This document shows, piece by piece, positions 1-12,128 of a stretch of DNA of 64,000 nucleotides. The stretch is from Merluccius polli (Eukaryota > Chordata > Actinopteri > Gadiformes > Merlucciidae). Within the stretch, counting starts at the first letter, position 1; every line of letters begins with the position of its first letter. The position numbers and the translations under genes were made by a program. The stretch is from contig JAOPHQ010004856.1 in the NCBI GenBank assembly GCA_030340625.1, positions 62,001 to 126,000 on the forward strand, read 5' to 3'. The notes beneath the pieces were generated by a model. The model saw nothing but the letters and a program-made list of their open reading frames with translations. It had not been told where the DNA came from and ran no database searches.

Positions 1-270
1 CTCTTACCACCGCGAACGGGTTTATGAGAACCCAGATCGTTTCAGACGCGGGAGGGTACCTTTTGCGTCAATGTCAGACGTCTAGGGGCGTGACAAATCG
101 TCGGTATATTACGAGTTAGGATGAGAACAGGGCTGAACTATAACCCCGTGAGCAGTAATGGATAAAAAATGGGGGGGGGGGGGGGGTGCGCGCGCGCGCG
201 ATCGTCACACACCCCGGTCCGACGACCGACTGGGGGGGGCGATCGTAACACACCGCCTCCGGTTAGGACA
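1..270 (-). repeat. Fragment of poly-G-bearing hAT-type repeat
   Basis: On the minus strand this segment resembles the interior of the repeat at 48158-49143 (also 19091-19850). Shared blocks are the one reading CCGCGAACGGGTTTATGAGA, the block around GTGACAAATCGTCGG, and the long G runs. The window edge cuts it, so its true end is unseen. The G run (about 171-186) is followed by an alternating GC stretch. No coding sequence is credible here despite short open frames. Confidence 0.6.
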
Positions 271-370
271 AATTACTTTTTTTTTTTATGACAGTCCTGG
301 TCCGGCCCAAAGATGTGCATCGGGCATACCGGGCAATTGCCCAGTATGCCCGATGGCCAGTCCAGCCCTG
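271..370 (-). repeat. hAT-type terminal region
   Basis: Read on the minus strand from 370, the sequence begins CAGGGCTGGACTGGCCATC, the kind of terminus seen in hAT-derived MITEs of fish. It contains an internal GC-rich inverted repeat (about 323-355). The other end and an 8-bp duplication were not identified. Similar words (GACAGTCCTGG followed by ACCGGCCCA) recur at 10811-10850. Confidence 0.45.
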
Positions 371-744
371 CCCGGCACCCCCTCGCATGAAGCAAACCAC
401 GCTGGATCATTTAAAAGGGAAACAGCTGGACAACTCTACAAGCCGCAAACACTTTATTTATTTTAAATTATTATTTTCTTTAAGTTATTTTGTGCATCAC
501 CCTGTTTGTTTTGAATTTGATGCAAATTGCAATGCAATGCATTGAGGGGCATTCTTTTGTGTTAAATGGCTGCTTAAACAAAAATGAGGATGAATAGATC
601 AAATGTGAAGTTCAACACACTACTGTGTTAGTAAACATTACTATGCAGTTTGCACGTTAGTTACTTGAACTGAGAGTATTTCTCATTGTAACAATAAATA
701 AACATGCTTTTTTTGCATAAAGCAAGCATTTGTCTATTCTCATG
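371..744. other. Gene-free AT-rich stretch
   Basis: No convincing exon, RNA gene or transposon end was seen. Short open frames here have no recognisable family features. Confidence 0.5.
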
Positions 745-1140
745 TTGAAAAGAGTATTAGCTCATAGATCATAGTTAATTGTGATTAATCATGATTAACT
801 ATGATCAATCATGCGATTAATCGAGTTAAATATTTTAATCGATTGACAGCCCTAATTTAAAGTAATTCCTGTTTGCAATATAATTAGTACTGTTTATGAT
901 TTGCTGATTATTGATAGATTTTTCCCATGTATATTTTAGTTATTTTCAATACATATATATTTCTTTACAAATAATTCAATTGCCTGTTTGTCAATCTGTG
1001 AAATATCATGGACATTTTTCATAAAATTGTAATTTTTAAAAGAAAATTCATAATCATGCCGTACAACTTTAACTTGGTGTGCCTTGCATTTCTGGTTGAG
1101 ATCGTAGTGCCTTAGTCCCAAAAAGGTTGGGAACCACTGG
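745..1140 (-). repeat. Two hAT-like terminal fragments
   Basis: Minus strand from about 854 reads TAGGGCTGTCAATCGATT followed by several overlapping GATTAATC words. Minus strand from about 1139 reads CAGTGGTTCCCAACCTTTTT. Both are typical of hAT-derived repeats in vertebrate genomes. No matching partner ends or 8-bp duplications were found, so they are taken as truncated copies. Confidence 0.45.
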
Positions 1141-1589
1141 TCTCTTGAATACTTTAAAAGTCTAAAACTGTATTTAATACCTTCCACCCACCATCAGACA
1201 AGGAGGTTTTGACAGTGGAAGACAACCTAATTTCTTCCAAATTCACTTTTTCCCTGTACCAAGATGACAACATTAATTGCACCGACACTTGTGAGGAAAG
1301 CTTCGTCTAACAATGACAAGTTACAGATTTATTTTATTTGTTATATATGCATTCTTCACCCCCTGGGTGAAGCTTTGATAAAAACAAAAATTAATTAGGT
1401 CCCATTTCTTGTTATCTGTCACATTATTCATATTACGCCTGGAACTCGTCCATCTGTTTTAACTGTGTGCACTTGCCAGTCTGGCAACTTTACAACCCCT
1501 TTGCACGGAGCGTCTTTTACAAGCATTGCGGCCATCATGGACGTTGCTAGCAATTGAAATGATCCGGAGCTGGAACCCAGAACAGGGTC

Positions 1590-1720
1590 AGACTGGGAAC
1601 TAAATTCTCCCAGTCCGACGACCGACGGGGGGGGTTATTTTTTTTATTTCACGGCACAGAGATCCGGGGCTATTCCCAAAAGATCCGGGGCTATAGCCCG
1701 AATGCCCAGGTCTAACGACG
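1590..1720. repeat. hAT-like fragment with poly-G run
   Basis: It starts near CAGGGTCAGACTGGGAAC and contains TCCGACGACCGAC followed by a G run, a combination also present at 215-238. This suggests a shared repeat source. No complete element could be delimited. Confidence 0.35.
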
Positions 1721-4487
1721 TCCATGGCGGCCGTCATCGCGAACCTATTTTTGCTATTGTAAACCTCTTGCACAGCATAAGATTGGTCCTATTTAGCACA
1801 CGCTGCAGACATCTTTTCATAATTTGTTCATGCATGTGTTGCTAGGATACCATTTAATAAAGTTTCCGATCAATCTTATGGGTAAGCCATGTAATTTGCT
1901 ACTGCTACTGCAAGTATTACTGTTTGTATTACCATTTTGCCTAAAATTTAATAAACTGATGTTGATAGTTTGATCCACTGCCAATATTGGTGCTGTTCAT
2001 GTCCCTTGTTCGTCTGTTGTTCTACTTTAATAAATTATTGTTTGTAATCTGCTGTGTTTTTTCTTTGAAGAAAATGTAAAGCGCTGTCTCTTATCCCAGC
2101 CTAAAGTTAGTCTATACTGATAAAACAATCATGCCTAAAATAGCTGAAAACACATAAAAAATAACAATAATAATGTCCATGAGGAAATTCTATCTTTTCT
2201 GAGCTGGAAGTCCACCAAATGGCTTCTTTTTTATCTTTATTCTGAAAATTGTGATGTGTGATGTGAAAACGGGATGCGCGTGCCTACAACACACATTGAT
2301 TTGCTTGGTCTATCTTTACACCAGGGCTAGTAACTTTTGAAAGTTACTAGCCCTGTGGTCTAGCTCCTATTTTGGCCGAATTTCAGACACTGGTGTATGC
2401 TTAGGTGTCCTAAATAAGTAGTAGTCTTGGAATAACTTGTTCCTTGGCTGTCTTCAAAGTCTTTACATTTAAAACCCTTCCAAAGTCCCAAAGCTTACTT
2501 ACCATTTAACGGCAGTGGTAAATTGATGGATATAGGATATAAACGTTAAAAACAGTCATTGTCTTGATAATAACACTTTTCTCCATCTTTGAGACAAGGC
2601 ATTGATTGCTCATTCAAAAACAAAGACAATTGGAGAGGGGGGGGGGGCCGCACCACTCACCCACCACAATACGCTCTGGCGGTTGCTATGGCAACATGCT
2701 AAAAAGTAACCCACTGTCTACTCTGTTGTGCGTGGGAGTCCCCCCTCCCCGAGTGTGGGAAAGCGATTATTCCTTCACTCAAGTCACAAGTCATACCTGA
2801 AGGAGGACAAACCACTGTCTGTTGGTTTAGGGGGACTCCGCTCCGCTACTATGAAATTAACTATTCGTCTTGAACTTAAAACTTTGTATTAAAATCTCAT
2901 AATATTTGATATATCCTTTTCATTCTTATAATATAAAGTCATGGAATTGGAATTAAGGACATTTTCTACAGAAAAATAAAAAAAGGTTCCACAGTCCATT
3001 TAATTTGTCTGATTTGTGGACCGAAGCGGACCTCAGCAGCGGAAGTTGGTCTCCCTTGTGTCGTTTTTGTGTAAACATCTGCATTGTCTGTGTCCAATAC
3101 ATGTCTTTTTCCCTCAAGGTTGTGCTGACACAATCTTCTAACACTCATTTCAGAGCATCGCTGACATGTGCGGTCGTATGTTTAAATCTGTCACCCACAT
3201 GAGGTTTCATTGTACCAATAAACTATAGAACACCAGTACGGTACTTATTAACTGCAACACACAAAGAAGTCTAACTTCTGGGTCACACAAATCGGACAAA
3301 TTAAATATCAAAATCAAGTTTGGCCTGTGGCCCTGGTTTTTCATTTCCTATTTTTGATCTGAGCATAAAATCAAATGTACGAAAAACAAACCATTATTTG
3401 TTTTTTGGTATCAGATTCATAAACAAATAATGACAAATCGTTTTTTAATTTTCCGATTTTGGATTCTCAATTGAATATGAAAAGAACGAATCATACACAG
3501 ATTCATTTCTATCAACCCTTTCTAATGCAACACTTCAAAATGCGCATACAAATATGCTTATGGAAACACGGCTAATGAAATGCATCTGCAAGTGTGTATG
3601 TGAGTGTGTTTTGCTAAATTTGGCAGCACATCAACAGTACAATGTTACAATTTGTTAGAACAATAGCATAATCATGCTAATGTATTCATGTTTAGGGGCA
3701 CTTAATTATGGAAGAATTACGAGTAATGTGTGTGTTTGCCATCTTTTGCGCCACCCATCTGTCTTAAGAAACAGTAAAAACAAATACCATTATTTGAACA
3801 GGCAGCAATTTAATTGTCTAGAAACAGGCAGATTTTAAATGCAAAGAACGAAAATGAACAAAAAGACAAGTGATTGGCCAGATTTGTCAATGTTGGGAAA
3901 ACCATGTTACGAGCCTCTATTTATAAATGGCACAAACATTGCTAGTGTGTGGTGATCACAGCTGCTAATCTAAGGTCCTTCATCCACCCTCTTGTTGTGT
4001 CTGGGAGAATACTTCTTTAGCACGTTTTAATCTTTTTCAAATTGGATATTTTTTGTACTAGGCCATTGTACCAGGTACAAGTTCACATCAAAAACCACAC
4101 AATCTGCACTGGGTTTTAAGTTTAAAATACACACACACACACACACACAGGTAACGGCATGATGACGAGTGAAGCCATTGTCTTTCGGTGTTCAGACATG
4201 ACCTGACGTTGAATTCACTCCATTACACTCCATGTGGAAGGAACACCATGATTCAGAACCACAGCGTTATTTTGGGAATGTCATTGTAACTTATGCTAAC
4301 TTATGCTGTCATAAAGGCCAAGTCAAGCCATAGATAGTGCAGATGGCATTCAAAGGTGATTTGTTCTATTTTTCAAGGGTGCTTTGCCACGTGTGGAGTG
4401 CACATTTTGACTGTTGTCAAGAGTGCTATGAGATTGCAAAGGAAAATAAGCAAGGGCAATCAAGTAAGAATGTTTAGTAGAAAGAAA
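1721..4487. other. Gene-free region with minor repeats
   Basis: No exon with conserved protein features was found on either strand. Visible structure is a 34-nt palindrome (2322-2355, listed separately), a G run at about 2637-2647 and a short (AC)n at about 4129-4149. Confidence 0.5.
2322..2355. repeat. Perfect palindrome made of two abutting hAT-like ends
   Basis: Two perfect 16-bp arms, CAGGGCTAGTAACTTT and its reverse complement, are separated by only TG. The arm starts with CAGGG like a hAT terminus, so this could be an element reduced to its two ends. The flanking 8 bp do not match, so excision debris is not proven. Confidence 0.6.
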
Positions 4488-4960
4488 TAATAATAAATCA
4501 GATTTATATAGCGCTTACTATGGTACTCTAAGACGCTTTACATATTGCCCTATCAAAACTACGCAACAGAACTTTATTAAGACAGACAAGGATTAAAAGC
4601 AAAACAGAGGTTAAACATGAAGAATAAGGTGGGAGTTAGGTGGGGAAGGCTAGTGTAAAAAGGTGTGTTTTGAGTGCAGATTTGAAAGAAGAGTGGGTTG
4701 GGGAGACTTTGATGTGGGAGGGGAGTGAATTCCAAAGGGTGGGGCAGCAACTGGGAAGGCCCGATCACCCCAAGTCCGGCGCTTAGTCCGGGGGACTTGC
4801 AGCAGGTTGGCAGAGATGGACCTGAGGGATCAGGAGGGGGCGTGGTGATGGAGGAGGTCGGCAAGGTAGGGGGGGGCTAGGTTGTTGAGGGCCTTGTAAG
4901 TGGTGAGTAAGATTTTGAAGTTGATTCGGTGTTTAATTGGAAGCCAGAAATTATTACCTA
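4488..4960 (-). mobile_element. 3' fragment of an L2-like LINE
   Basis: The segment resembles the 3' end of the L2-like LINE at 29489-31130. Shared features are the AATAAT-rich tail at the plus-strand left edge, the block near TATAGCGCTTAC and GACGCTTTACAT, and a purine-rich block ending near TTGAAGTTGATTCGGTG. It is 5' truncated, as expected for LINE insertions, and its reading frame is broken. Confidence 0.65.
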
Positions 4961-5197
4961 TCTGCTGTCACATCATGACAAAAAGCTTTCATAGCAATTT
5001 TTGGTTAAATGGATACATCATTGTGGCCATCATTTGTTTAAAAATGACTCCAGAGACACGTATGGCAACTTCTGTTTTTCATTGGTTTAAATTAGTGCCA
5101 GGTGATGCTACTAAGTAACAATACGTTGATGTGGCAGTAGACCTCTACCACACGCCACCTAAGTGGCTTTGCTGGGCTCCTCTGACACAGGTAGATG

Positions 5198-6404
5198 TAG
5201 GGCTGGACGATTATGGAAAAAATAATAATCACGATTATTTTGATTGTTATTGAAATCACGATTAATAAACATGATTATTCATTGATTTCAAAAAAAGTGT
5301 TTATTGCACCACCAAAACTCAACTTTAAATAACTTTTAGAAAAACAACCAGTAATAAATCAGTAACAAGTAAAAAAGTTTAAAAATATATATATATATAA
5401 AAATAATAATAAAAATAATAGCTCCCAAGCTGTCGCGCGACAATGTGACGTCACGGGAGCGCCGTAACTATTTATACTCGCGCTGGTGGCCGCGACAGTA
5501 GTTGCAGTCTTCTCCTGAACAGAGGTGGCGCCACTGAGGAAAGGCTACCGACTTTGCTATTTCTATGCACTAGAAGAAGAGCTATACTAATACTGGTACC
5601 CCTGTGTCTTTAATGTCTTACACATCATTAGATATTCAGTTAAGGTTTAGTTCACCGGGATGTCTCTCACTATACAGCATTATGTCTATTACTTTACATT
5701 GCTATTCTACATCACTGCCACACCTGGTCAGCCATCAACAGTCCAGTGTATGGCAGCAGTTCTCATATGAATAGTGTTTGTAAGCATCTATCTTAATAAC
5801 TTAATGATTATTTTATATAATTGTATTTTATAACTTACTGCCACTTTGAGATAGTTTTTCAGCCACGTAATTCCACTCGTCTTTGACCACAACACCAGTA
5901 GACAGCACTTACGTAAAACCACGGTTTATTAGCGAAAGAATATAGGCCTACACCACACAATAAAATAGAACATATAAAGGAAGGACCCAAAATATAACGC
6001 TACGGAATGATAGCGCTGCGGCGCGGCGCTCCTGGGACGCTGCTGAGACGTTCCGCGGCAGCCCGGTGGAAATGCTTTCATTGATTAGAGTGGCAGCGAT
6101 CAGCAGCGGTGACCGCGGCGCACAGCCCCGGTGGAAATGAGCAGGCGCATTAAAATGTGCCTTCGAACTCGTCCGTGTTTCTGTTTCCGCTTTGTCGCGC
6201 GCCGCTGAAAAAAAAGAGAGGTGCGCGACACGGCGCGACCGGGCTAAAATCCTGTCGCGCCGACAGCTTGGGAACGGCGAGTATACTGCGGCCTTAATTT
6301 GCACGGCGGCACATTAATCGTTTTTCTTCGATTACAGTGTTTTCATGATCGTGAGAAGCCAAAATCAAAATCGTGATCAAATTTCAATTAATCGTCCAGC
6401 CCTA
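5198..6404. mobile_element. Non-autonomous hAT element
   Basis: Terminal inverted repeats TAGGGCTGGACGATTA and TAATCGTCCAGCCCTA bound the element. The 8-bp duplication GGTAGATG is present on both sides (5190-5197 and 6405-6412), which is the hAT hallmark. There is no transposase. A second repeat (5421-6293) fills most of the interior. Confidence 0.85.
5421..6293. mobile_element. TIR element of unassigned family, copy 1
   Basis: This is an inverted-orientation relative of 44602-45376. Both carry an end containing CCCAAGCTGTCGCGCGACAA and the block GAGTATACTGCG. The left end of this copy has lost the outermost bases. It sits inside the hAT element at 5198-6404. No transposase remnant was recognised and no target-site duplication could be fixed, so the superfamily is open. 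Confidence 0.65.
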
Positions 6405-6496
6405 GGTAGATGTTGTAAAGCCAGTTAATTGGAGATGGTACAGCCAGAACAGGTGGTAAATGCTGTCATGACAGAGCTCTCCCTTCCTTGTGTTTG

Positions 6497-6610
6497 GTGA
6501 TAGCTGGTTTATCCTGGGTGCCTTGAGTGTTCATTCACCACAGGTGTGCAGCCCCAGAGTCTAATCAGTCTGACTCGGGCCAGGTGAGGCTGCTAAACCA
6601 GCTATCAACC
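6497..6610. mobile_element. Short TIR element (about 114 bp)
   Basis: The ends GATAGCTGGTTTA and TAAACCAGCTATC form an inverted repeat. A related sequence lies in inverted orientation at 36327-36405, sharing GGCCTGAGTCAGACTGATTA-like sequence. This is a small MITE-like repeat of unknown superfamily. Confidence 0.55.
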
Positions 6611-7458
6611 GCACAAACTCCATAGTTGCTTAGCACTGGTTTAAGCCAATCAAGAACAACAAATTGCAATGAACTGTTTCACCTGAGATGGTGCTCTGTG
6701 ATTGTTCTTCCATAGTCAATGTTTGTTGTATTGCTGTGGCCAGATATGTGAGGCCGATCCGTGTTCTGATGTCACATGGGAAACAAAGTTATGTGTCTTT
6801 TTAACTGTATTTGGAAGGGGGTTGGGAGGGTGTGACATGAGGAAAAATTGTCCAGTTTCTATTCCTTCTATCCTTGGAAATACTTTTGAAAAACAACAGT
6901 TTTCATTAGAGATAAGAATACGTCAGTCATAGTCCAGCTGTCCAGCCTTAACCTCCATTCTGTTCGCTAATAGGTGGAAGATTGAGTAAGGTTACTCAAT
7001 GCCACACTGTATGATGAGCACCTCAAGGTCAAGAAGTGACTGACATTGTGTCCGTACGACCACAAAACTCTCATCTTAGCCACAGGGGCTGCAATGCCAG
7101 ATTCTCAGAGTTTGAAAGGAGCATCAGTCGACTCATGGGAAAAAGAAACAATGACAACATTTCCTGTAAGTTGTAGAAATAACTTAGCGAATAACCTTTA
7201 CTCGTGTGTGCAGCGGTAGCGTTGAGTTTAGGTCTGAGGGCAGAGGTCTAGTATTTGTTTCTACACAGTACTGTGTAGGAAGCTAAAGTACAGTGTAGGA
7301 ATGGGTGGATGCTACCGAACAGCAGAGCTAATTTCTCCTCCACTGTTGGCCCTCATTGACTCAATGATGTCATTAACTGTCTAATGAGATGTTGATGGAG
7401 TGGTGCAAAGAATTGTAATTGTAATCAATTAGGTGTCCTTAAGCCATGGAGAGACATG
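6611..7458. other. Gene-free region
   Basis: No coding exon, RNA gene or clear element end was recognised. Confidence 0.45.
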
Positions 7459-7861
7459 GGCCGTGTTCTGATATCCGTACTTCCATGAGTACACTTAAAC
7501 ATAGTACACTATCCGCACTCAATAGGTACGCAGAGCTTCAGATGTTAGTGCTGTTCCAAATGCAATACTCTGTGGCGCACTTAACAGAAATGACATCAGC
7601 TGCGCGGCCGCGTCACCCGCCAAACACGTGAATCCATTAGACGTTCTCTGAGCGCGGCTCCGCCTCTTCCGCTACGTAGCTAAGATGGCTGCCGTTGAGT
7701 ACGCATAGTGTACACCGTTGCACACTCAGCATTTTGGCCTTTTTGAGTACACATACGGGTCCTTTCAAGTACACTTCTTTTGCCGCGATCATAATCGGAA
7801 CACCCTACGTACTCAAACTAAGTATACTAAGTACGGGTAGTACAGATATCGGAACACGGCC
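7459..7861. mobile_element. MITE with GGCCGTGTTC termini
   Basis: The termini GGCCGTGTTCTGATAT and ATATCGGAACACGGCC are inverted repeats, flanked by the 3-bp direct repeat ATG (7456-7458 and 7862-7864). Length is 403 bp with no transposase. A 3-bp duplication fits a PIF/Harbinger-type MITE, but a 2-bp AT duplication (ISL2EU type) would fit equally well. Confidence 0.7.
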
Positions 7862-8629
7862 ATGGAGAAGATGCTGTAAGGACGACCGCCTGCACACTGG
7901 CTGCCTTCTAGCGGTACTGTATGCAGCCTTGTCATGGGTGAAGCAGACATACGCATATATAGCCATGCGTTGCACATTAACAAGCCAAGGACTTTCAAGG
8001 CAATACAAAATGAAATGAAAAATGTAAATATTCAACTGTATGAGATTTTACAAACTGTAAAAAAAATAAACCAATAAATGCACACACATGCATGCCTGCA
8101 CATACACACACAAACACACACACACTTACACTGTATGACCATACATGGTTGCCACACAATAAACTGCAATAACCAGGTCACCACCAACTGAACCCAGCTG
8201 CAACTCATTATCATGGCTATTTAATGAGGTCCTTCTCTGAAGGAAGAGAGAGTGAGGCAAAGCAAGTTTATTAATATAGCACCCTTCAAACACAAGGCCA
8301 TTCACAGAAACACACACTACTTGGCTTGATTCCATCCTTATATCTATAAATATCAATAGTATTATTATGTTTCAAAAAGTTCCCAAATATGATACAGACA
8401 AAGAACTGTCGGGTTGTAACCGCTGATCTAACAGCGACCTTATTTATTGACAATATGACTGCAGCCAGCCCATAATGAGCGAACCATTAATGGTATCAGG
8501 GTGAGTAACTACGAGTTTGTTTTTGCCAAGTATGGTAATGTATTCCTGTCAACTTGGTCTTGTAATACACCCTATATTCTTTCTTTGATCATTTAGATGT
8601 TTTTTCCCTGATTATTTCATGGCTCTGTC
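7862..8629. other. Gene-free region with CA-rich patch
   Basis: It contains an imperfect (CA)n patch around 8080-8128. No exon was recognised. Confidence 0.4.
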
Positions 8630-9062
8630 CGAATCTCCACAATAGCATACAGCGTAGTATTGGAGAGTAGTATGTAGTGTGTCCAAAATCATATTTACAC
8701 ATAGTATGCAAAAAACAGTTTACTAAAAGCACCTGGATGGCATTCTAATTCCGGCAAAACTTGTGGTGTACAAACTATGGACACTACAGTTGCTTGGATA
8801 ACCCACAAAGCATAACCTCTACAACCCCAGACCAGCAACCCCAATGAACAGGCAACTGAAATAATAAAATAAACTATGTATATGTATAGACATACTGTAT
8901 ATTGCACTGTTTGGATAGTGTGGTAGTGTGTCCTCATCAATTACGGCCATCACTGTAGTATGTCCAAAAAGATGCATACTTTCGGCTCGCATACTAATAA
9001 TACGCCACACTATGTACATAGTACATAGTATGTAGTATGCAGTTTTAGATCCAACATGTCAC
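8630..9062. repeat. Probable degenerate inverted-repeat element
   Basis: Both ends are rich in related words such as AGTATGTAGT and CATACTA in opposite orientation, suggesting an old MITE. The ends are too diverged to delimit. Confidence 0.3.
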
Positions 9063-9086
9063 TGTACTGTATGTATGGCTGTATAG

Positions 9087-9185
9087 TGAAGATGGAAAAT
9101 TCCATTGCATGTAACTCTTTTTCATATTCTGCCTAGTAACCGCACACAACCTTATCTAAGCATGCACGCCTGGTGCACGGGCCTT
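9087..9185 (+). repeat. 5' LTR, left part
   Basis: First 99 bp of the 5' LTR, matching the 3' LTR from 23727 (shared GAAAATTCCATT and ACAACCTTATCTAAGCATG). It is interrupted after CTT by the Harbinger element; the match resumes at 21210. Confidence 0.9.
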
Positions 9186-9510
9186 GGGCCTCATGTACGA
9201 AGGTTGCGTACGCACAAAAACGTGGCGTACGCAAAAAAAATGGCGTTCCACGCTCACGTTCAGATGTATGAAACGTGAAATGACCGTGGAAATGTGCGGT
9301 GCCTCACGTCAACTTCATGGCTGGCGTACGCACGTTTCTACAGCTATTGTTCCTTTGGCGACACTTATAGGTGACGCTGGGAAACTGTTAATAATGTCAA
9401 CAACAATTAGTCATCAGAGTGATGGGCACGTCAGAGACACACTTATGAACAATTAACACACCCACCGTGTTTGCAATTATACGGGTGGATATAAAAGCAT
9501 GCGCAATGTG

Positions 9511-9675
9511 ATGAAGAACATGGTATTACCGATGGTAGCGTTGTTAGAGGACCTTGCAAATGGTGCAGTCCAATGTGAGCGAGTATTTAGGGAACGCAAG
9601 GATTTACTTGCAAACGATGACAATTGGCTCATAAGCCAATTTCGAATGTGCGACAAAGTATGCGGGAGTTATTAG
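9511..9675 (+). pseudogene. Harbinger transposase, N-terminal remnant
   Basis: About 54 codons followed by a stop. The segment with Glu-Arg-Val-Phe-Arg-Glu-Arg, then a Trp-Leu and a Phe-Arg-Met, resembles the N-terminal region of HARBI1-like nucleases just before the catalytic domain. The DDE core is absent because of an internal deletion between here and 9730. No activity is expected. Confidence 0.6.
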
Positions 9676-9729
9676 CGTTACGGAATTTGCTCAAAAACAG
9701 CGCCACCTAGTGGTCTTCCTAGTGTGCGG

Positions 9730-9786
9730 CATGAAAGTGACGCATAGAATATATTCCTCCGCTTCACCTCCACCTTCAGATCCGAC
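9730..9786 (-). pseudogene. Myb-like Harbinger protein, distal fragment
   Basis: On the minus strand this short piece continues the reading frame that breaks off at 20363. When the 10.6-kb hAT insertion and one copy of its duplication are ignored, the frame runs from a KKKWSD motif into a Lys-Val-Glu-Val-Lys-Arg-Arg stretch, as in the family. The frame then decays in the region of the internal deletion. Confidence 0.6.
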
Positions 9787-10566
9787 CAGGCCCGGCGATT
9801 GCCATAGGCGAACTAGGCGAGCGCCTAGGGCGCCAAAATGTGTTGGGGGCGCCCACTAGTGGCGCCCTTAATTCCCATTTATTATAGAATTAGAACAAGA
9901 AGCGAAATGAAACATGTTTATTAAACATGATCATCCTAGGGCGCCCCCTCGGGGGGGGGGCGGGGGCGATTGCCCACAGCAATGATAACTTTCCCCTCCA
10001 TTCTAAAATCCTGCGCTGCCGGCCGGCTTTATGACATATCCACGTGGGGTTGTATGTACGTGTATGCGTCCATGGTCCCAGTAATGTATTTGCATAACCG
10101 CGATCTGATTGGCTGACGGATCCATCGCTGCCCGAAAATTCGAACGCTTCTCAACTTTTGACGCAGCAGGCCATGGAGCCGACTTGACGTACGGACCCAC
10201 AATGCATTTCTAGAGCGCCCCATGCAACGTGAGAGATCCGTCCGTTGACGGAGGACGTAGTGTGCACGAGGCGTTAAAATGAAGAGGTCTAAACTCTCTG
10301 GTGCGCAAGGAAGAAAACGGAAAAAAGAAGAAGAAGAAAAGAATATCAAGTATAGAGGTAAGTCTTCTCATCTCAGCCATTATAGTGTCAAACTAAATAG
10401 TATTGCGCATCCAGTGTGCGAAATACGGGGGTGTGTGGGGGGGTCCGACCCCCCCGATTAACCCTTGAGACCCCCTGAAAGCCTCAAAAGCAAAAATTTG
10501 GGGGGGTCTCAAATTTTATAAAAAAACATTTTTAAAATAGTATATTATTGTCACTAATATTGTCAC

Positions 10567-12026
10567 CAGGGCCGTTTTACCGATGGGCAATGTGGGCGAC
10601 CGCCCAGGGCGCAATCTATGACATCTTTGTATAGGCTATTAGAGCCTAACATTGTGCCCCATACTTACATGTTGGGGTATTGGGTATTTTTACATATAAT
10701 TACATTTTTACATATAACCGCATAATTACATCGGACACGGGCCGGGCTCGGGCACTTTTATTTTTCAACTGAATTAATTTTTTTAAACCTTTTTTAAACC
10801 GACGTATTATGACAGTCCTGGACCGGCCCAATAATCTGGACCGGCCCAAAAATAATAATACACAAAATAAAAAATAAAAAATAATCGGCCTGAAATCGTC
10901 CGGCCGAACCTCCCTATGGCAGCCCGTCCCTGGTTATAGGCCTATGCGGCGCTCGTAAAAGCCGAACAATGGGCCTACATGCGCTCTTAAAGGTTTGGAA
11001 ACGATCCAACAAGACTAAATCTGTATTCCAATCACAATAAGTAGCCTACTTATCGGCCAACAATAATCAAACAAGGCGGTAAAAGTGGGCATTAAACTGT
11101 ATAGGACTGTTTTGAATAAAAGGGAAAAGGCCGACATATGCCAATACAATATGCAGCCGGCGCTCGGAAAAAGGCTCGCAACAAAAAGATGAGCCACACA
11201 TTTAGAAACAATTGCATGAACTATCTAAAAGCAATACCTTAGTCAGAAAACATATATGAGGCTGAACGTTTTGCTAAAATGTCAGTTATGGAAATATTGA
11301 AAATGTAGGAGCGGCTGGCTTGACCACGCGAAACCGAGAGACGGCTGTCTTGACCGCAGTAGGCGATCGGTCATTAATCAATAATCCTATTTAACCGTAT
11401 AACTGCACACAACTTTATTTAAAAGCAATCAAATGTAAAACATGTGTGTTTGTATTGTGGTGTCCGGTGCGTGTGGACGTGCAGCTCCTCCAGCGGAGCG
11501 GTTCATGTTAATAGCCGGGAGGGTTCACCTTCACGGCGTAGTTACGAGGGATGTGCGACTATCGTCTTAAACAATACAAAAGTGTTTTAGTTAGAAAGAT
11601 ATTAGATATTCACGCTCCGAATTACAGCGATCAGACACGGGGAACTAAAGCCGCGATCACCGCACCGCTTCAAGACTCACATGCAACACAACGTCCTTTT
11701 GATCGATAACAATATAAATTGATCGACACATTTCTTAACGATCAATGATCGATCATCGATTAATTATGCCCATCCCTAATGTCCACTTTGATCTGTCAGA
11801 AACCGTTCGTTTATTCACAGAAAAATAGAATGCTGTTTTTTTCTAACTGCAGAGCTTTATCCCATTTTCAGAGCGAGAGATTAAATATACGATCGCACTC
11901 AATGAATATAGCATTCTATCACGCTAAAACATTGTTAATGGGAGGTTAACAAAAGAAAGTCGGGCTTGATACGGGCTCGGGCCCAGATAATAGGCCCGTG
12001 CAGGGCACTAGCCAGGACCGCCTCTG
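10567..12026. mobile_element. Non-autonomous hAT nested in the KIAA1586-like hAT
   Basis: It begins CAGGGCCGTTTTACC and ends CAGGACCGCCTCTG, with the 8-bp duplication ATTGTCAC at 10559-10566 and 12027-12034. It carries no transposase. The interior has repeated CTCGGGC and CGGGC words, an ACCGGCCCA pair near 10820-10850, and a run of short ATCGAT words around 11700-11760. Confidence 0.85.
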
Positions 12027-12128
12027 ATTGTCACGAATGTTTTCTAAGCTCACAGCCAGACAGTACCCGTATGCAAATTGCGCGCTAAACAGAAAACATA
12101 ACAAGCTTGATTTTGAGAAGCGTTAAAA

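Noticed and set aside
5948..6304. 118-codon minus-strand frame
   Set aside because: It lies within a CpG-rich non-autonomous repeat; its relative at 44602-45376 does not keep the frame.
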